A stretch of DNA of 51,603 bases, taken from NCBI GenBank assembly GCA_017612805.1, contig JAGAFD010000001.1, forward strand, positions 1 through 51,603. The letters run 5' to 3'. Each line of letters starts with the position of its first letter. Within the stretch, counting starts at the first letter, position 1. Positions 1 through 8,161 of this stretch are shown here, piece after piece. Below the pieces are notes generated by a model. That model was not told the DNA's origin. It was given only the letters and a program-made list of their open reading frames with translations, and ran no database searches. The translations under genes and the position numbers were made by a program. The DNA is from Bacilli bacterium. GTDB lineage: Bacteria; Bacillota_I; Bacilli_A; RF39; UBA660.

Positions 1-14
1 CATCGGGTCTCGAC
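1..14 (+). repeat. 3' end of variable repeat (VR)
   Basis: CATCGGGTCTCGAC at 1-14 recurs exactly at 227-240. The two copies diverge immediately downstream (TTCTTAG here, CACTTAT there). This shared GC-richer block is where the initiation-of-mutagenic-homing region of a retroelement would lie. The variable part of the VR is to the left of the window. Confidence 0.75.
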
Positions 15-28
15 TTCTTAGATACTAG
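1..28 (+). CDS. 3' end of a retroelement target (variable) protein, partial
   Basis: The first 28 bases read as the last eight codons of a gene (I-G-S-R-L-L-R-Y then TAG at 26-28). The I-G-S-R stretch is identical to the end of the template repeat at 227-240. This is how the C-terminus of a diversity-generating-retroelement target protein with a C-type-lectin-like fold usually ends. The rest of the gene is outside the window, so function (adhesion or ligand binding is usual for the family) is inference. Confidence 0.7.
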
Positions 29-35
29 GTAAAGC

Positions 36-60
36 GGAGGTTTGGAGGTGGCCAACCTCC
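36..60. other. hairpin/cruciform just downstream of VR
   Basis: GGAGGTT (36-42) and AACCTCC (54-60) form a perfect 7-bp stem. It can be extended by GG (44-45) with CC (52-53) past a bulged T. It starts 8 nt after the target gene's stop codon and no T-run follows, so it is not a terminator. GC-rich cruciform hairpins at this place are known to promote target recognition in phage BPP-1-type retroelements. The role here is by analogy. Confidence 0.6.
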
Positions 61-123
61 ATAATAAAGAAAAAGATGGATGATATTTTTTAATAGGGAT
101 TTGGTATGTGGCCTAGGTGTTTT

Positions 124-240
124 AGCTTCTTTTGATTCCCCTTGTTGGTGGTAATATGAACAATGGAACTAATGCTGGTATATGGTATTGGAATTTGAAC
201 AATGGATCTAGTAATACGAACTATAACATCGGGTCTCGAC
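124..240 (+). repeat. template repeat (TR) of a diversity-generating retroelement
   Basis: The right boundary is fixed by the 14-bp match to the VR end; the left boundary is approximate. Read in the frame of the I-G-S-R end, 153-239 contains ten AAY (Asn) codons interleaved with G, W and Y codons, for example N-M-N-N-G-T-N-A-G and W-N-L-N-N-G-S-S-N-T-N-Y-N. Adenine-rich AAY codons are the signature of a template copied by an RT that mutates at A. No start codon or RBS serves this stretch and the frame is closed by TAG at 123-125, so it is best read as template RNA rather than a gene. Confidence 0.8.
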
Positions 241-368
241 CACTTATATATGTTTTTTCATTACATACCATTTTCCTTACCCCTTGGTAAAAATTAGTCG
301 TTCTGGGTTGGATTAGTAAAAAATTGAAAGTCCGATAGACAAATATAAGAATTAAAAAAGGACCAGAT
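241..368 (+). other. TR-RT spacer, probable structured part of the template RNA
   Basis: 128 nt with no credible ORF separate the TR from the reverse transcriptase. It holds a small hairpin (TTACC CCTT GGTAA near 277-290) and ends in the RT ribosome-binding site AAAAAGGA. In the BPP-1 system the equivalent spacer is part of the TR transcript and is needed for cDNA priming. That role is inferred from position only. Confidence 0.4.
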
Positions 369-1418
369 ATGAAAAGAATAGGATATATATTTGATAAAAT
401 AGTTGATATAAATAATATTGAGTTAGCAATTTATCATGCTTCAGCAGGGAAATCAAGGCGAAGAAGTGTTGATAAAATATTAGATAGTCCATCTTATTAT
501 GCTAAAGAAATACAGAATCTTTTACTTAACAAAGCATATAATCCGAGTCCATATGTTGAAATGATTATTCATGATGGAAATCACAAAAAAGAGAGAATTG
601 TTTATAAACCAGCCTTTTATCCAGACCAAGTAGTTCATTGGGCTTTAATGCAACAAATTGAGCCTATTTTAAGACGTGGAATGTATGATTGGTGTTGTGC
701 CTCTATTAAACATCGCGGATTACATTATGGCATGAAAAAAATTAAGAAAATATTGGTTGAAGATCGTAAAAATACTAAATATTGTTTAAAATTAGATATT
801 AGGAAGTTTTATCCTAGCATAAACAAAGAATGCCTTAAGAATAAGTTTGCTAATCTTATAAAAGACTGCGATACTTTATGGTTAATTAATGAAATAATTG
901 ATAGCGTTGATTCGGGAGTACCTATTGGAAATTATACTAGTCAATGGTTTGCCAATTTCTATTTGCAAGATTTAGACCATTATATTAAGGAAGATTTGAA
1001 AATTAAGTATTATATTCGATATATGGATGATATGGTTTTGTTTAGTAATAATAAAAAGAGATTACATCTTGCAAAAAAACAAATAAGTGACTTTATAGCT
1101 CATGACTACTTAAAACTAAAAGATAACTGGCAATTATTTAAAGTTGATTCTCGCCCTTTAGATTTTTTAGGTTATCGTTTTTATCGTGGCTATACAACTT
1201 TAAGAAGAGGTAATTTTTTGAGAATTAAAAGAAGAGTAAAAAAAGTCTATAAAAAAACTAAACTTAATTTTCATGACGCTAGTGCTATATTAAGTTATAA
1301 TGGCTGGTTGAAGCATGCCAATTCATATCACTATATTCATCGTTATATAAAGCCTTATATTGATTATGAATTGTGTAAAAATGTTGTAAGAGAAACAATT
1401 AAAACGATGGTGAATTAA
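369..1418 (+). CDS. diversity-generating retroelement reverse transcriptase
   Basis: A 349-residue reverse transcriptase, the usual length for the stand-alone RTs of diversity-generating retroelements. The catalytic Y-M-D-D is at residues 218-221. Block 4 reads I-G-N-Y-T-S-Q (186-192), the GxxxSQ form typical of this class, where group II intron RTs have QGxxxSP. No maturase or endonuclease domain follows. The basic C-terminal region resembles the thumb of such RTs. It would copy the template RNA at 124-240 into A-mutagenised cDNA that replaces the VR ending at base 14. No accessory avd gene is seen between TR and RT or downstream; it could lie to the left. The start is supported by AAGGA 9 nt upstream. 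Confidence 0.9.
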   Translation: MKRIGYIFDKIVDINNIELAIYHASAGKSRRRSVDKILDSPSYYAKEIQNLLLNKAYNPSPYVEMIIHDGNHKKERIVYKPAFYPDQVVHWALMQQIEPILRRGMYDWCCASIKHRGLHYGMKKIKKILVEDRKNTKYCLKLDIRKFYPSINKECLKNKFANLIKDCDTLWLINEIIDSVDSGVPIGNYTSQWFANFYLQDLDHYIKEDLKIKYYIRYMDDMVLFSNNKKRLHLAKKQISDFIAHDYLKLKDNWQLFKVDSRPLDFLGYRFYRGYTTLRRGNFLRIKRRVKKVYKKTKLNFHDASAILSYNGWLKHANSYHYIHRYIKPYIDYELCKNVVRETIKTMVN

Positions 1419-1441
1419 TCTTATTATGTTTTTTTGTTATT

Positions 1442-1469
1442 AACTAACTATTTATTAGTTAGTTTTTTT
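1442..1469 (+). terminator. terminator after the RT gene
   Basis: AACTAACTA (1442-1450) and TAGTTAGTT (1456-1464) form a 9-bp stem with loop TTTAT, followed by T5. A TATAAT box at 1474-1479 follows within 5 nt of the T-tract. Confidence 0.85.
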
Positions 1470-1473
1470 GTTA

Positions 1474-1479
1474 TATAAT
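1474..1479 (+). promoter_or_regulatory. -10 box for the ATP-grasp gene
   Basis: TATAAT sits 5 nt after the RT terminator and about 16 nt before the start codon. No convincing -35 can be made out because that position falls inside the terminator hairpin. Confidence 0.5.
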
Positions 1480-1495
1480 AAAAGTGGTGATGATA

Positions 1496-2494
1496 ATGGC
1501 TTTTTATAGTTATATATTTACGGCAAATTATAAGAGATTTAGCAAAAATTTAAAAATGGTTAGTAAAAAATATCATAAGAGTTATATTGGTATGATGTTT
1601 GACACTGTATATTCAGTTAAAAAATATGGTATTGGATTAACGGATTATTTAAACTATCAATTCTATTTAAAAAGTAAAGCAGAACGTAAGGAGTATGCCG
1701 GAATTAAAATTCAAAATACTTTCTATGAAACGGTATCGCCAAGTGCTTATAAAGAACGTTATACAATTAAACCAAGTTTCTTAAAAGAATTTAGTACTTA
1801 TACTAAAAGAGCTTTTTTAGTTCCTGATGGAAATAATAAAGATGAGTTTATGAAATATATTAAGGGTAAAGATTATTTCATGTCTAAACCATATGATGGT
1901 TTAGGTGGGGCTGATGTTTCAAAAGTTAATGTTAAAGAAATTAAGAATTTAAATGAATATTACAAATATATATGTGATAACCATTTATTCTTAGAAGATT
2001 TAGTAATTCAACATGAAGATTTAAATAAATTATGTGCAACTTCAGTAAATACGATTCGTATTATGACTTTTAATGATCATGGAAAGCCAAGAATTTTATG
2101 GGCTGGTCTTCGTATTGGTAATGGGGTTAATAGTGTTGATAATTTCCATGCTGGTGGCATGGCATCGCCAATTGATTTAGAAAAAGGAACTTTAATAAAT
2201 AAAGCGGTAGATAAAGATTTAAATGAATATGAATATCATCCTAAAACTAATACTAAAATTGTAGGTTTTAAAGTCCCATATTTTAAAGAAGTAAAAGAAT
2301 TAGTTTTAAAAGCTAGTTTAGAATCCGATAAGATATTGGTAGTTGGTTGGGATGTTGCAGTAACCCCAACAGGACCTGTTATTATTGAAGGTAATCGAAG
2401 ACCTGGCTTTGATGTTGTTCAAGTTGCTGATCGTCGTGGCCGTATGGATATCATTCGCGATGTTTTAGGAAGTATTAACAATGAAAAAAAATAA
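1496..2494 (+). CDS. ATP-grasp enzyme of the sugar-transfer-associated type
   Basis: About 332 residues. The C-terminal two thirds have the ATP-grasp pattern seen in proteins often found with polysaccharide genes. Visible blocks are K-P-Y-D-G-L-G-G, a Gly-containing nucleotide loop; S-V-N-T-I-R-I-M-T; N-F-H-A-G-G-M; G-W-D-V-A-V-T-P-T-G-P; and the metal-binding I-I-E-G-N-R-R-P-G-F-D. The family ligates a carboxylate to an amine or similar acceptor using ATP; the substrate is unknown here. I chose ATG 1496 because GGTGAT (1486-1491) is its Shine-Dalgarno; upstream in-frame GTG/ATG codons fall within that signal. The next gene overlaps the 3' end by 14 nt, so the two are probably translationally coupled. 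Confidence 0.75.
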   Translation: MAFYSYIFTANYKRFSKNLKMVSKKYHKSYIGMMFDTVYSVKKYGIGLTDYLNYQFYLKSKAERKEYAGIKIQNTFYETVSPSAYKERYTIKPSFLKEFSTYTKRAFLVPDGNNKDEFMKYIKGKDYFMSKPYDGLGGADVSKVNVKEIKNLNEYYKYICDNHLFLEDLVIQHEDLNKLCATSVNTIRIMTFNDHGKPRILWAGLRIGNGVNSVDNFHAGGMASPIDLEKGTLINKAVDKDLNEYEYHPKTNTKIVGFKVPYFKEVKELVLKASLESDKILVVGWDVAVTPTGPVIIEGNRRPGFDVVQVADRRGRMDIIRDVLGSINNEKK

Positions 2495-3116
2495 ATTTAG
2501 TATTACCGGAATAGCGTTAATAATCTTTTTGCTAATAAGTTTTTTATTAACATTATTACGTTATCAATTTATCGGCAATAACATTGTTGTCTTAAGTGGC
2601 TTAAATATCGTTATTTTTAGTAGGTTAGTGAGTATTTTATATTTCATATTTAATTTTATTTTAAATAATGGTATTTACTTTTTATTAATTATCTATATTA
2701 TTTTAAATATGTTAATTAAAAACGAAAAAGCGATGATGGCTATTAGAATTATTATATTTTTACTAATGGGTGGATTCCTAATATATCTTTTTGTTTCGGA
2801 TATTGTTACGTTAATTAATCTATTTGGTACAAGTTATCTATTTATGATAGGTATTATTAATGTTTTGTTAATGATTGCTAATTTAATGATTATGTTATCA
2901 ATCATGATTTATATTATTAATAGTATTCCTAATGGTAGATTATTATATTTTATCAATACCGTTTTAATGGCTGCTTTTATAGTGTTGTCACTACTTTGTA
3001 ATATTGCCTTATTATTCTTATCAACATTTAATTTCTATTTAATAGTAAGTATTTTATACACAATGGTTATTTTAGTAGTCCGTATTTTAATACCACTATA
3101 TTTTTATCATAATTAA
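2481..3116 (+). CDS. polytopic membrane protein of unknown function
   Basis: 211 residues, almost entirely Ile/Leu/Phe/Val, with roughly five or six predicted membrane spans (about residues 8-28, 40-62, 64-78, 87-108, 118-145, 155-180, 185-208) and few charged residues between them. No motif is recognised. It overlaps the end of the ATP-grasp gene and is probably cotranscribed with it, so a role in the same cell-envelope process is possible. It is closed by its own terminator. Confidence 0.6.
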   Translation: MKKNKFSITGIALIIFLLISFLLTLLRYQFIGNNIVVLSGLNIVIFSRLVSILYFIFNFILNNGIYFLLIIYIILNMLIKNEKAMMAIRIIIFLLMGGFLIYLFVSDIVTLINLFGTSYLFMIGIINVLLMIANLMIMLSIMIYIINSIPNGRLLYFINTVLMAAFIVLSLLCNIALLFLSTFNFYLIVSILYTMVILVVRILIPLYFYHN

Positions 3117-3139
3117 ACTACTATTTAGTAGTTTTTTTT
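3116..3139 (+). terminator. terminator overlapping the upstream stop codon
   Basis: AACTACTA (3116-3123) and TAGTAGTT (3126-3133) form an 8-bp stem, followed by T6. The first A is the last base of the stop codon of the membrane protein gene. Confidence 0.8.
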
Positions 3140-3147
3140 GTTATAAT
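3139..3147 (+). promoter_or_regulatory. extended -10 promoter of tex
   Basis: TGTTATAAT is a perfect extended -10 (TGnTATAAT) and begins with the last T of the preceding terminator. Transcription would start near 3154, only about 10 nt before the ATG. No -35 is recognisable. Confidence 0.6.
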
Positions 3148-3163
3148 AAAACCGGTGACTAGA

Positions 3164-5314
3164 ATGAATGATATCGTAATTGAAAGTTTAGAACGTGAAT
3201 TAAAAATCACAAAAGAGCAAATTAAAAATGTATTAGGTATGCTTAGTGAAGGTGCAACCATTCCTTTTATTGCTCGTTATCGTAAAGAAAAAACGGGTGG
3301 ATTAGATGAAGATCAAATAAGAACTATTGAACAAGCATATAAATATCAAGTTAATTTATATGAACGTAAATTAGATGTTATTAGATTAATTGAAGAAAAG
3401 GATTTATTAACGGATGAGTTAAAAAATAGTATTTTAGCTTGTGAAAAATTAGCTGAAGTTGAAGATATTTATCGTCCATTTAAAGAAAAGAAAAAAACGA
3501 AAGCAACGGAAGCAATTAATAATGGGTTAGAACCTTTGGCTAAAATGATTATGGCTTTTCCAACTAAAGGTGATTTAGATAGTTTAACTACTAACTTTAT
3601 CAACGATAAAGTTAAAAGTTCTAAAGAAGCTTTAGAAGGAGCTTCATATATTATTGCGGAATGGATTTCTGATAACTCTTATTATCGTAAATGGATTAGA
3701 AATAATGTTTATCATACAGGTTTTATAACTTCAAAAATTAAAAAAGGGGTAACTGATGAGGCTAAAACATTTGAAAGATATTATGATTTTAAAGAAGCTA
3801 TTAAATCAATTAAACATTATCGTGTCTTAGCCATTAATCGTGGTGAAGATAAAAAAGTTTTAACAGTAAATATTGAATATGATTTAGATGAAATCATTAA
3901 TTACTTAGAATCTAAAATTATAAAAAATAGTGCCTCTTTTGTAACTCCTTTAGTTAAAGAAAGTATTAAGGATTCATTAAAAAGATTAATCATGCCATCA
4001 ATTGAAAGAGAACTACGTAGTGAATTAACCGAAAATTCCGAAGTAAAAGCAATTGATACTTTTAGTAAAAACTTAGAACACTTATTATTAACAAGACCAA
4101 TTAAAGGTCAAATTGTTTTAGGATTTGATCCTGGTTATGTTAATGGTTGTAAGATTGCTGTTGTTGATGAATCTGGTAAATATTTAGATTCAGTAGTAGT
4201 AAAACCATTCTTAAATTCTAATCAAGAAAAAAATATTGCCGATTCTAAAAAAATTGTTGCTAATTTAGTTAATAAATATCATGTTAATATTATTTCTATT
4301 GGTAATGGTACAGCTTCTCGCGAATCTGAAAAATTAGTAAGTGAAATGATTAAAGAATTTAATTTAGATTGTAAATATGTTATTACATCTGAAGCGGGAG
4401 CATCAGTTTATTCGGCATCCAAATTAGCTATCGAAGAATTTCCTAATTTAGAAGTTGAAAAAAGAAGTGCCGTATCAATTGGTAGAAGAATTCAAGACCC
4501 ATTATCTGAATTAGTAAAAATTGATCCTAAATCAATTGGCGTTGGTGAATATCAATATGATGTTAATCAAAAAAACTTAAGTGAGGCTCTAGATTTTACC
4601 ACATCAAAAATTGTTAATGAAGTAGGGGTAAACATTAATACAGCTTCAAAATCTATTTTAAAATATATATCTGGTTTAACTGCTAAAGCAATCGATGCAT
4701 TATATACATATAAAGAAACTAAACATATTGATAATCGTGATGAAATCAAAAAAATTAAAGGGATTACCCCTAAAATCTATGAACAAGCCATTGGCTTTTT
4801 AAGAATTAATGATGGAAATAATCCCTTAGATAAAACCGGTATCCATCCGGAAAGTTATGGTATTACTAATGAATTTTTAAAACAAATTAATTTAAATATT
4901 AAAGATATTAATACCAAAGAGTTTAAAGAATCTTTAAAAAATATTGATGTTAATAAATATGTTAATTCATTAAATACTGATATTTATACATTAGAAGATA
5001 TTAAAAAAGAACTATTAAATCCAGGATTAGATCCTCGTGATAATTTAGAACAACCACTTCTTAAAAGTAATGTTTTAACGATTGATGATTTAACTTGTGG
5101 TATGAAATTACAAGGAACAGTTCGTAATGTTGCTTCTTTTGGGGCATTTGTTGATATTGGTCTTCATGACGATGGTTTAATTCATATTTCCAAATTAAGC
5201 AAGAATTTTGTTAAAGATCCTCTTGATATTGTAAATGTTGGTGATATAATAGAGTGCACGGTTTTAAAAATTGATAAAATTAGTAAAAAAGTTGAGTTAT
5301 CACTAATCGACTAA
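3164..5314 (+). CDS. tex: Tex-family RNA-binding transcription accessory protein
   Basis: 716 residues, the usual Tex length. Order of domains: N-terminal helical HTH-like region with the conserved G-A-T-I-P-F-I-A-R-Y-R-K-E block (about 28-40); a YqgF/RuvC-like nuclease-fold domain starting at G-F-D-P-G-Y (about 325); helix-hairpin-helix repeats (about 480-560); and a C-terminal S1 domain (G-T-V-R-N-V-A-S-F-G-A-F-V-D-I-G, about 645-716). Tex binds nucleic acid and associates with RNA polymerase and ribosomes. ATG 3164 is preferred over GTG 3155 because the GTG lies in the Shine-Dalgarno GGTGA. It is monocistronic with its own extended -10 promoter. Confidence 0.93.
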   Translation: MNDIVIESLERELKITKEQIKNVLGMLSEGATIPFIARYRKEKTGGLDEDQIRTIEQAYKYQVNLYERKLDVIRLIEEKDLLTDELKNSILACEKLAEVEDIYRPFKEKKKTKATEAINNGLEPLAKMIMAFPTKGDLDSLTTNFINDKVKSSKEALEGASYIIAEWISDNSYYRKWIRNNVYHTGFITSKIKKGVTDEAKTFERYYDFKEAIKSIKHYRVLAINRGEDKKVLTVNIEYDLDEIINYLESKIIKNSASFVTPLVKESIKDSLKRLIMPSIERELRSELTENSEVKAIDTFSKNLEHLLLTRPIKGQIVLGFDPGYVNGCKIAVVDESGKYLDSVVVKPFLNSNQEKNIADSKKIVANLVNKYHVNIISIGNGTASRESEKLVSEMIKEFNLDCKYVITSEAGASVYSASKLAIEEFPNLEVEKRSAVSIGRRIQDPLSELVKIDPKSIGVGEYQYDVNQKNLSEALDFTTSKIVNEVGVNINTASKSILKYISGLTAKAIDALYTYKETKHIDNRDEIKKIKGITPKIYEQAIGFLRINDGNNPLDKTGIHPESYGITNEFLKQINLNIKDINTKEFKESLKNIDVNKYVNSLNTDIYTLEDIKKELLNPGLDPRDNLEQPLLKSNVLTIDDLTCGMKLQGTVRNVASFGAFVDIGLHDDGLIHISKLSKNFVKDPLDIVNVGDIIECTVLKIDKISKKVELSLID

Positions 5315-5366
5315 ATCGGCTATTTTATTTAATTAAAACATTATAAGATATCCTTGGAGGGATAAC

Positions 5367-6071
5367 ATGAAAGTATTATTAATTAGTGATTATGATGGAA
5401 CAATTGGTGATTTATGTATTAGAGCAAATCTAGGTGCTATTCGTGAATTTGTTCAAAAAGGGCATGTTTTAAATATATCAACGGCTAGAACATATCGTGA
5501 TATTAAAACAGTAACTAATTGTTTAAAAATTGATTATCAATATTTAACTTGTGATAATGGTGCAGTATCTTTTGATGCCAATAATAGAGTAATTAAACTT
5601 AATGCATTTAATAAAAGAGAATTAGAATTTTTTAATGATTGTTTAAAAAACAATAAGAATTGCTTAAATATTACATTTATTGATTATCACGGGAATCGTT
5701 ATTCAAATAATATTCCTAATTATCATTTAGATAGTATTACTTCTATTCAAGTTATCTGTAATCCTTTTTATGATTTAAGTAACGAATTTAGAAATATTCC
5801 TGGTTATAAATGTGATCATTATTGTGGTAATATTTATAATATTAAAAGAGCATATGTTAATAAAGCATATGGTGCTAGTAATGTAATAGATCATTTAGCA
5901 GAACAAGACAGAGAAGAATATATGGTTTATAGTGTTGGTAATTCTTATAATGATTTATGTTTATTAAAAAAATATAATGGTTATCGAACACCACTTTCTT
6001 CTAAAGTGTTAAAAAATAATCAAATTAAAAAGACTAAAAGTGTCCATTCTTTAATTAATAAAATAATATAG
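5367..6071 (+). CDS. HAD-superfamily (Cof-type) phosphatase
   Basis: 234 residues. The N-terminal nucleophile motif is D-Y-D-G-T (residues 8-12). Motif II S/T lies in N-I-S-T-A-R-T. A late G-N-S-Y-N-D (about 193-198) gives the motif IV metal-binding Asp. The cap between them is of the Cof type. Such enzymes dephosphorylate sugar phosphates, flavin or similar small molecules; the substrate cannot be told. The first motif is DxDGT as required. The start is supported by TGGAGGG 9 nt upstream, one of the few canonical ribosome-binding sites here. The stop is followed after 17 nt by the CmpB-like gene, so cotranscription is likely. Confidence 0.85.
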   Translation: MKVLLISDYDGTIGDLCIRANLGAIREFVQKGHVLNISTARTYRDIKTVTNCLKIDYQYLTCDNGAVSFDANNRVIKLNAFNKRELEFFNDCLKNNKNCLNITFIDYHGNRYSNNIPNYHLDSITSIQVICNPFYDLSNEFRNIPGYKCDHYCGNIYNIKRAYVNKAYGASNVIDHLAEQDREEYMVYSVGNSYNDLCLLKKYNGYRTPLSSKVLKNNQIKKTKSVHSLINKII

Positions 6072-6088
6072 TTGTTAAAGGAGTTTAT

Positions 6089-6685
6089 ATGAATATAATT
6101 AGTTTTTGGTTTTTAAAATTTATGTTTTTTGCCATTCTTGGTTATATCATGGAAGTTATTTTTGCATTATGTAAAGATCATAAACTTATTAATCGTGGGT
6201 TTTTATATGGGCCATATTGTTCAATTTATGGTTGTGCTGGTATATTAATGGCTTTAATAAATCCGCGATTAAATATAATAGTAATCTTTTTATTATCAGC
6301 AATACTATGTGGTATTTTAGAAGGTATTGCGGGATTCTTACTAGATTATTTTTTCCACATGCGTTGGTGGAATTATCAAAACCAATTTTTGAATATAAAT
6401 GGTTATACTTGTCCTAAGTATATGATTATTTTTGGTCTATTTAGTATTATTGGGGTATTTTTAATAAACCCTTTTTATGATTATTTATATTCATTAATGA
6501 ATATGAAGATCTTAAATACTATGACAATTATTTTAATAATTATTTATATTGTTGATACTATTATCAGTGTTATTTTAGTAATGAAATTAAAAAACAAGTT
6601 AAATAAAGAAGAACGTATTAATACAACGCTAATTATCGAAAACAAAAAGAATAGTTTACTTAGTTTACTAGGAATAGGCAATTAA
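6089..6685 (+). CDS. CmpB-like membrane protein (putative ABC transporter permease family)
   Basis: 198 residues with about five membrane spans and the blocks F-L-Y-G-P-Y-C-S-I-Y-G and R-W-W-N-Y near residues 38-48 and 90-95. These match the family annotated as putative ABC-transporter type IV permease (CmpB). The true biochemical role of that family is not established and no ATPase gene is adjacent. The C-terminal 35 residues are charged and cytosolic. It is preceded by AAAGGAG. The transcript ends at the hairpin overlapping its last codons. Confidence 0.75.
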   Translation: MNIISFWFLKFMFFAILGYIMEVIFALCKDHKLINRGFLYGPYCSIYGCAGILMALINPRLNIIVIFLLSAILCGILEGIAGFLLDYFFHMRWWNYQNQFLNINGYTCPKYMIIFGLFSIIGVFLINPFYDYLYSLMNMKILNTMTIILIIIYIVDTIISVILVMKLKNKLNKEERINTTLIIENKKNSLLSLLGIGN

Positions 6686-6702
6686 TTGACTATTCTTTTT
6701 TT
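6672..6702 (+). terminator. terminator overlapping the end of the CmpB-like gene
   Basis: GAATAG (6672-6677) and CTATTC (6690-6695) form the stem, followed by T7. The 5' arm lies in the coding sequence. The -35 of the next promoter (TTGACT, 6686-6691) lies in the loop and 3' arm. Confidence 0.7.
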
Positions 6703-6715
6703 ATTATGGTAAAAT
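6686..6715 (+). promoter_or_regulatory. promoter for the 6736 gene, embedded in a terminator
   Basis: TTGACT (6686-6691), 18-nt spacer, TAAAAT (6710-6715). The spacer is the T-tract of the preceding terminator. Confidence 0.65.
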
Positions 6716-6735
6716 TAAAGTAGGATGTGAATAAT

Positions 6736-7251
6736 ATGGATAGAGCCAAGAATATTATTGTTTTAGATTTTGTTTTATTAATTGGAAGTTTATTAATTAT
6801 TTTATGCCCATTATTAAAAATAACCGAGATTAATTATATATTACTTTCAATGTTCTTGCTATATGGTTACATTAGTTCATTTAAATTTTTACTAAGAAGA
6901 AATTACCGTGATTTTGAATCACTATATACTTCGATGGCGGCTTTATCTTTTAGTGCAATATTATTCTTTACTAATCTTAATACTAATAAAAGTTTAGCTT
7001 TATTTATTCTTATCTGGTCTTTTGTATTAGCAATTATTAAATTAATTAAATGTGATTATTATCATGATTTAAAAAATCCATTATGGATGAGTAAGATGAT
7101 GAATCTAGTATTATTCTTAATTACTGGTTTTATTTCATCAATTAATTTTAATAGTGGTAACACCGTATCTATTATTGTAATTGGCTATTTCTTTTTAATT
7201 AACTTTATAGTAGAATTAATGCATGATGTTTTTGAAATGATTAGAGGTTAA
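6736..7251 (+). CDS. small polytopic membrane protein, DUF308-like
   Basis: About 171 residues in six hydrophobic segments arranged as pairs, with short polar loops, reminiscent of HdeD/DUF308 membrane proteins. No catalytic residues are seen. The start is ambiguous: GTG 6727 (three residues longer) or ATG 6736. The ATG is better spaced from AGGATG. The gene ends 2 nt before the methyltransferase start, so the two form an operon. Confidence 0.6.
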   Translation: MDRAKNIIVLDFVLLIGSLLIILCPLLKITEINYILLSMFLLYGYISSFKFLLRRNYRDFESLYTSMAALSFSAILFFTNLNTNKSLALFILIWSFVLAIIKLIKCDYYHDLKNPLWMSKMMNLVLFLITGFISSINFNSGNTVSIIVIGYFFLINFIVELMHDVFEMIRG

Positions 7252-7253
7252 TA

Positions 7254-8111
7254 ATGAAATTAGTTAATGATTTTTTAGATTATGAAATACTTGATATGGC
7301 TAATGGTGAAAAGTTAGAACGTTGGGGTAACGTTACTTTAGTAAGACCGGATCCTGAAATCATTTGGCCAGTTAAAACGCATCCTGAGTTATGGGATAAT
7401 GTTGATGCTCATTATTACCGTAGTAATAAGGGTGGAGGAACCTGGGAAGTATATAATAAAAAATTAGATAGTTGGACCATTAATTATAAAGATTTAACTT
7501 TTAATTTGAAATTAATGGGTTTTAAACATACTGGTTTATTTCCAGAACAAGCTTATAATTGGAATTATTTAGATAATGTTATTAAACCAGGTGATAAAGT
7601 ATTAAACTTGTTTGCTTATACTGGTGCTGCCTCAGTTAAAGCACTATCTTTAGGTGCTAGTGTTGTTCACGTTGATTCATCTAAAGGAATGATTGACTGG
7701 GCTAAAGAAAATGTTAAAGCATCTGGTTTAGAAGATAAACCAATTAGATTCTTAGTTGATGATTGTATTAAATTTGTTAAAAGAGAAATTAGACGTGGTA
7801 ATAAATACGATGTCATTATTTTAGACCCACCATCATTTGGTAGGGGATCTAATGGTGAAGTTTGGGATATTAATAAGGATTTATATCCCTTATTAAATGA
7901 TTTATGTGAGTTACTAAGTGATAATGTTAAAATGGTTTTAGTTAATTCATATACTACGGGTTTATCAAAAACCGTAATTGAAGATTTATTAAATTTAACG
8001 GTTAATAAAAAAATTCCTGGTACCATTGAAAGCGACGAGCTAGGAATTAAAATGAAGGATAGTAATCTTATATTACCTTGCGGTATTTATGCCAGATGGA
8101 CTAAATTATAG
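7254..8111 (+). CDS. class I SAM-dependent methyltransferase, RlmI/YtxM-like group
   Basis: 285 residues. The N-terminal part is of the type that precedes rRNA cytosine methyltransferase domains. The Rossmann core has motif I L-N-L-F-A-Y-T-G-A-A (about 120-129), the acidic loop H-V-D-S-S-K-G, D-D-C (about 168), and the catalytic-type D-P-P-S-F-G-R-G (about 189-196). This fits the SAM methyltransferase family related to the 23S rRNA C5-methylcytosine enzyme RlmI, but the target base is not predictable. It starts 2 nt after the upstream stop, with GAGGTTA as RBS. Confidence 0.8.
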   Translation: MKLVNDFLDYEILDMANGEKLERWGNVTLVRPDPEIIWPVKTHPELWDNVDAHYYRSNKGGGTWEVYNKKLDSWTINYKDLTFNLKLMGFKHTGLFPEQAYNWNYLDNVIKPGDKVLNLFAYTGAASVKALSLGASVVHVDSSKGMIDWAKENVKASGLEDKPIRFLVDDCIKFVKREIRRGNKYDVIILDPPSFGRGSNGEVWDINKDLYPLLNDLCELLSDNVKMVLVNSYTTGLSKTVIEDLLNLTVNKKIPGTIESDELGIKMKDSNLILPCGIYARWTKL

Positions 8112-8116
8112 TATAT

Positions 8117-8161
8117 AAAAATCATCTTTTCATATATTTAAATGAAAGGATGATTTTTTTT
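8117..8161 (+). terminator. terminator hairpin that contains the spoVS RBS and start codon
   Basis: 5' arm 8117-8133, loop 8134-8141, 3' arm 8142-8158: a 17-bp stem with a single G-U pair, followed by T's to 8161. It terminates the methyltransferase operon. The 3' arm carries AAAGGATGAT (the Shine-Dalgarno of spoVS), and the last T's of the run are the TT of the TTG start codon at 8160. Confidence 0.85.

Noticed and set aside
369-1418. Group II intron or retron RT
   Set aside because: No maturase, endonuclease or intron structure is seen. The motif is GxxxSQ, and an adjacent adenine-rich template repeat matches the VR end.
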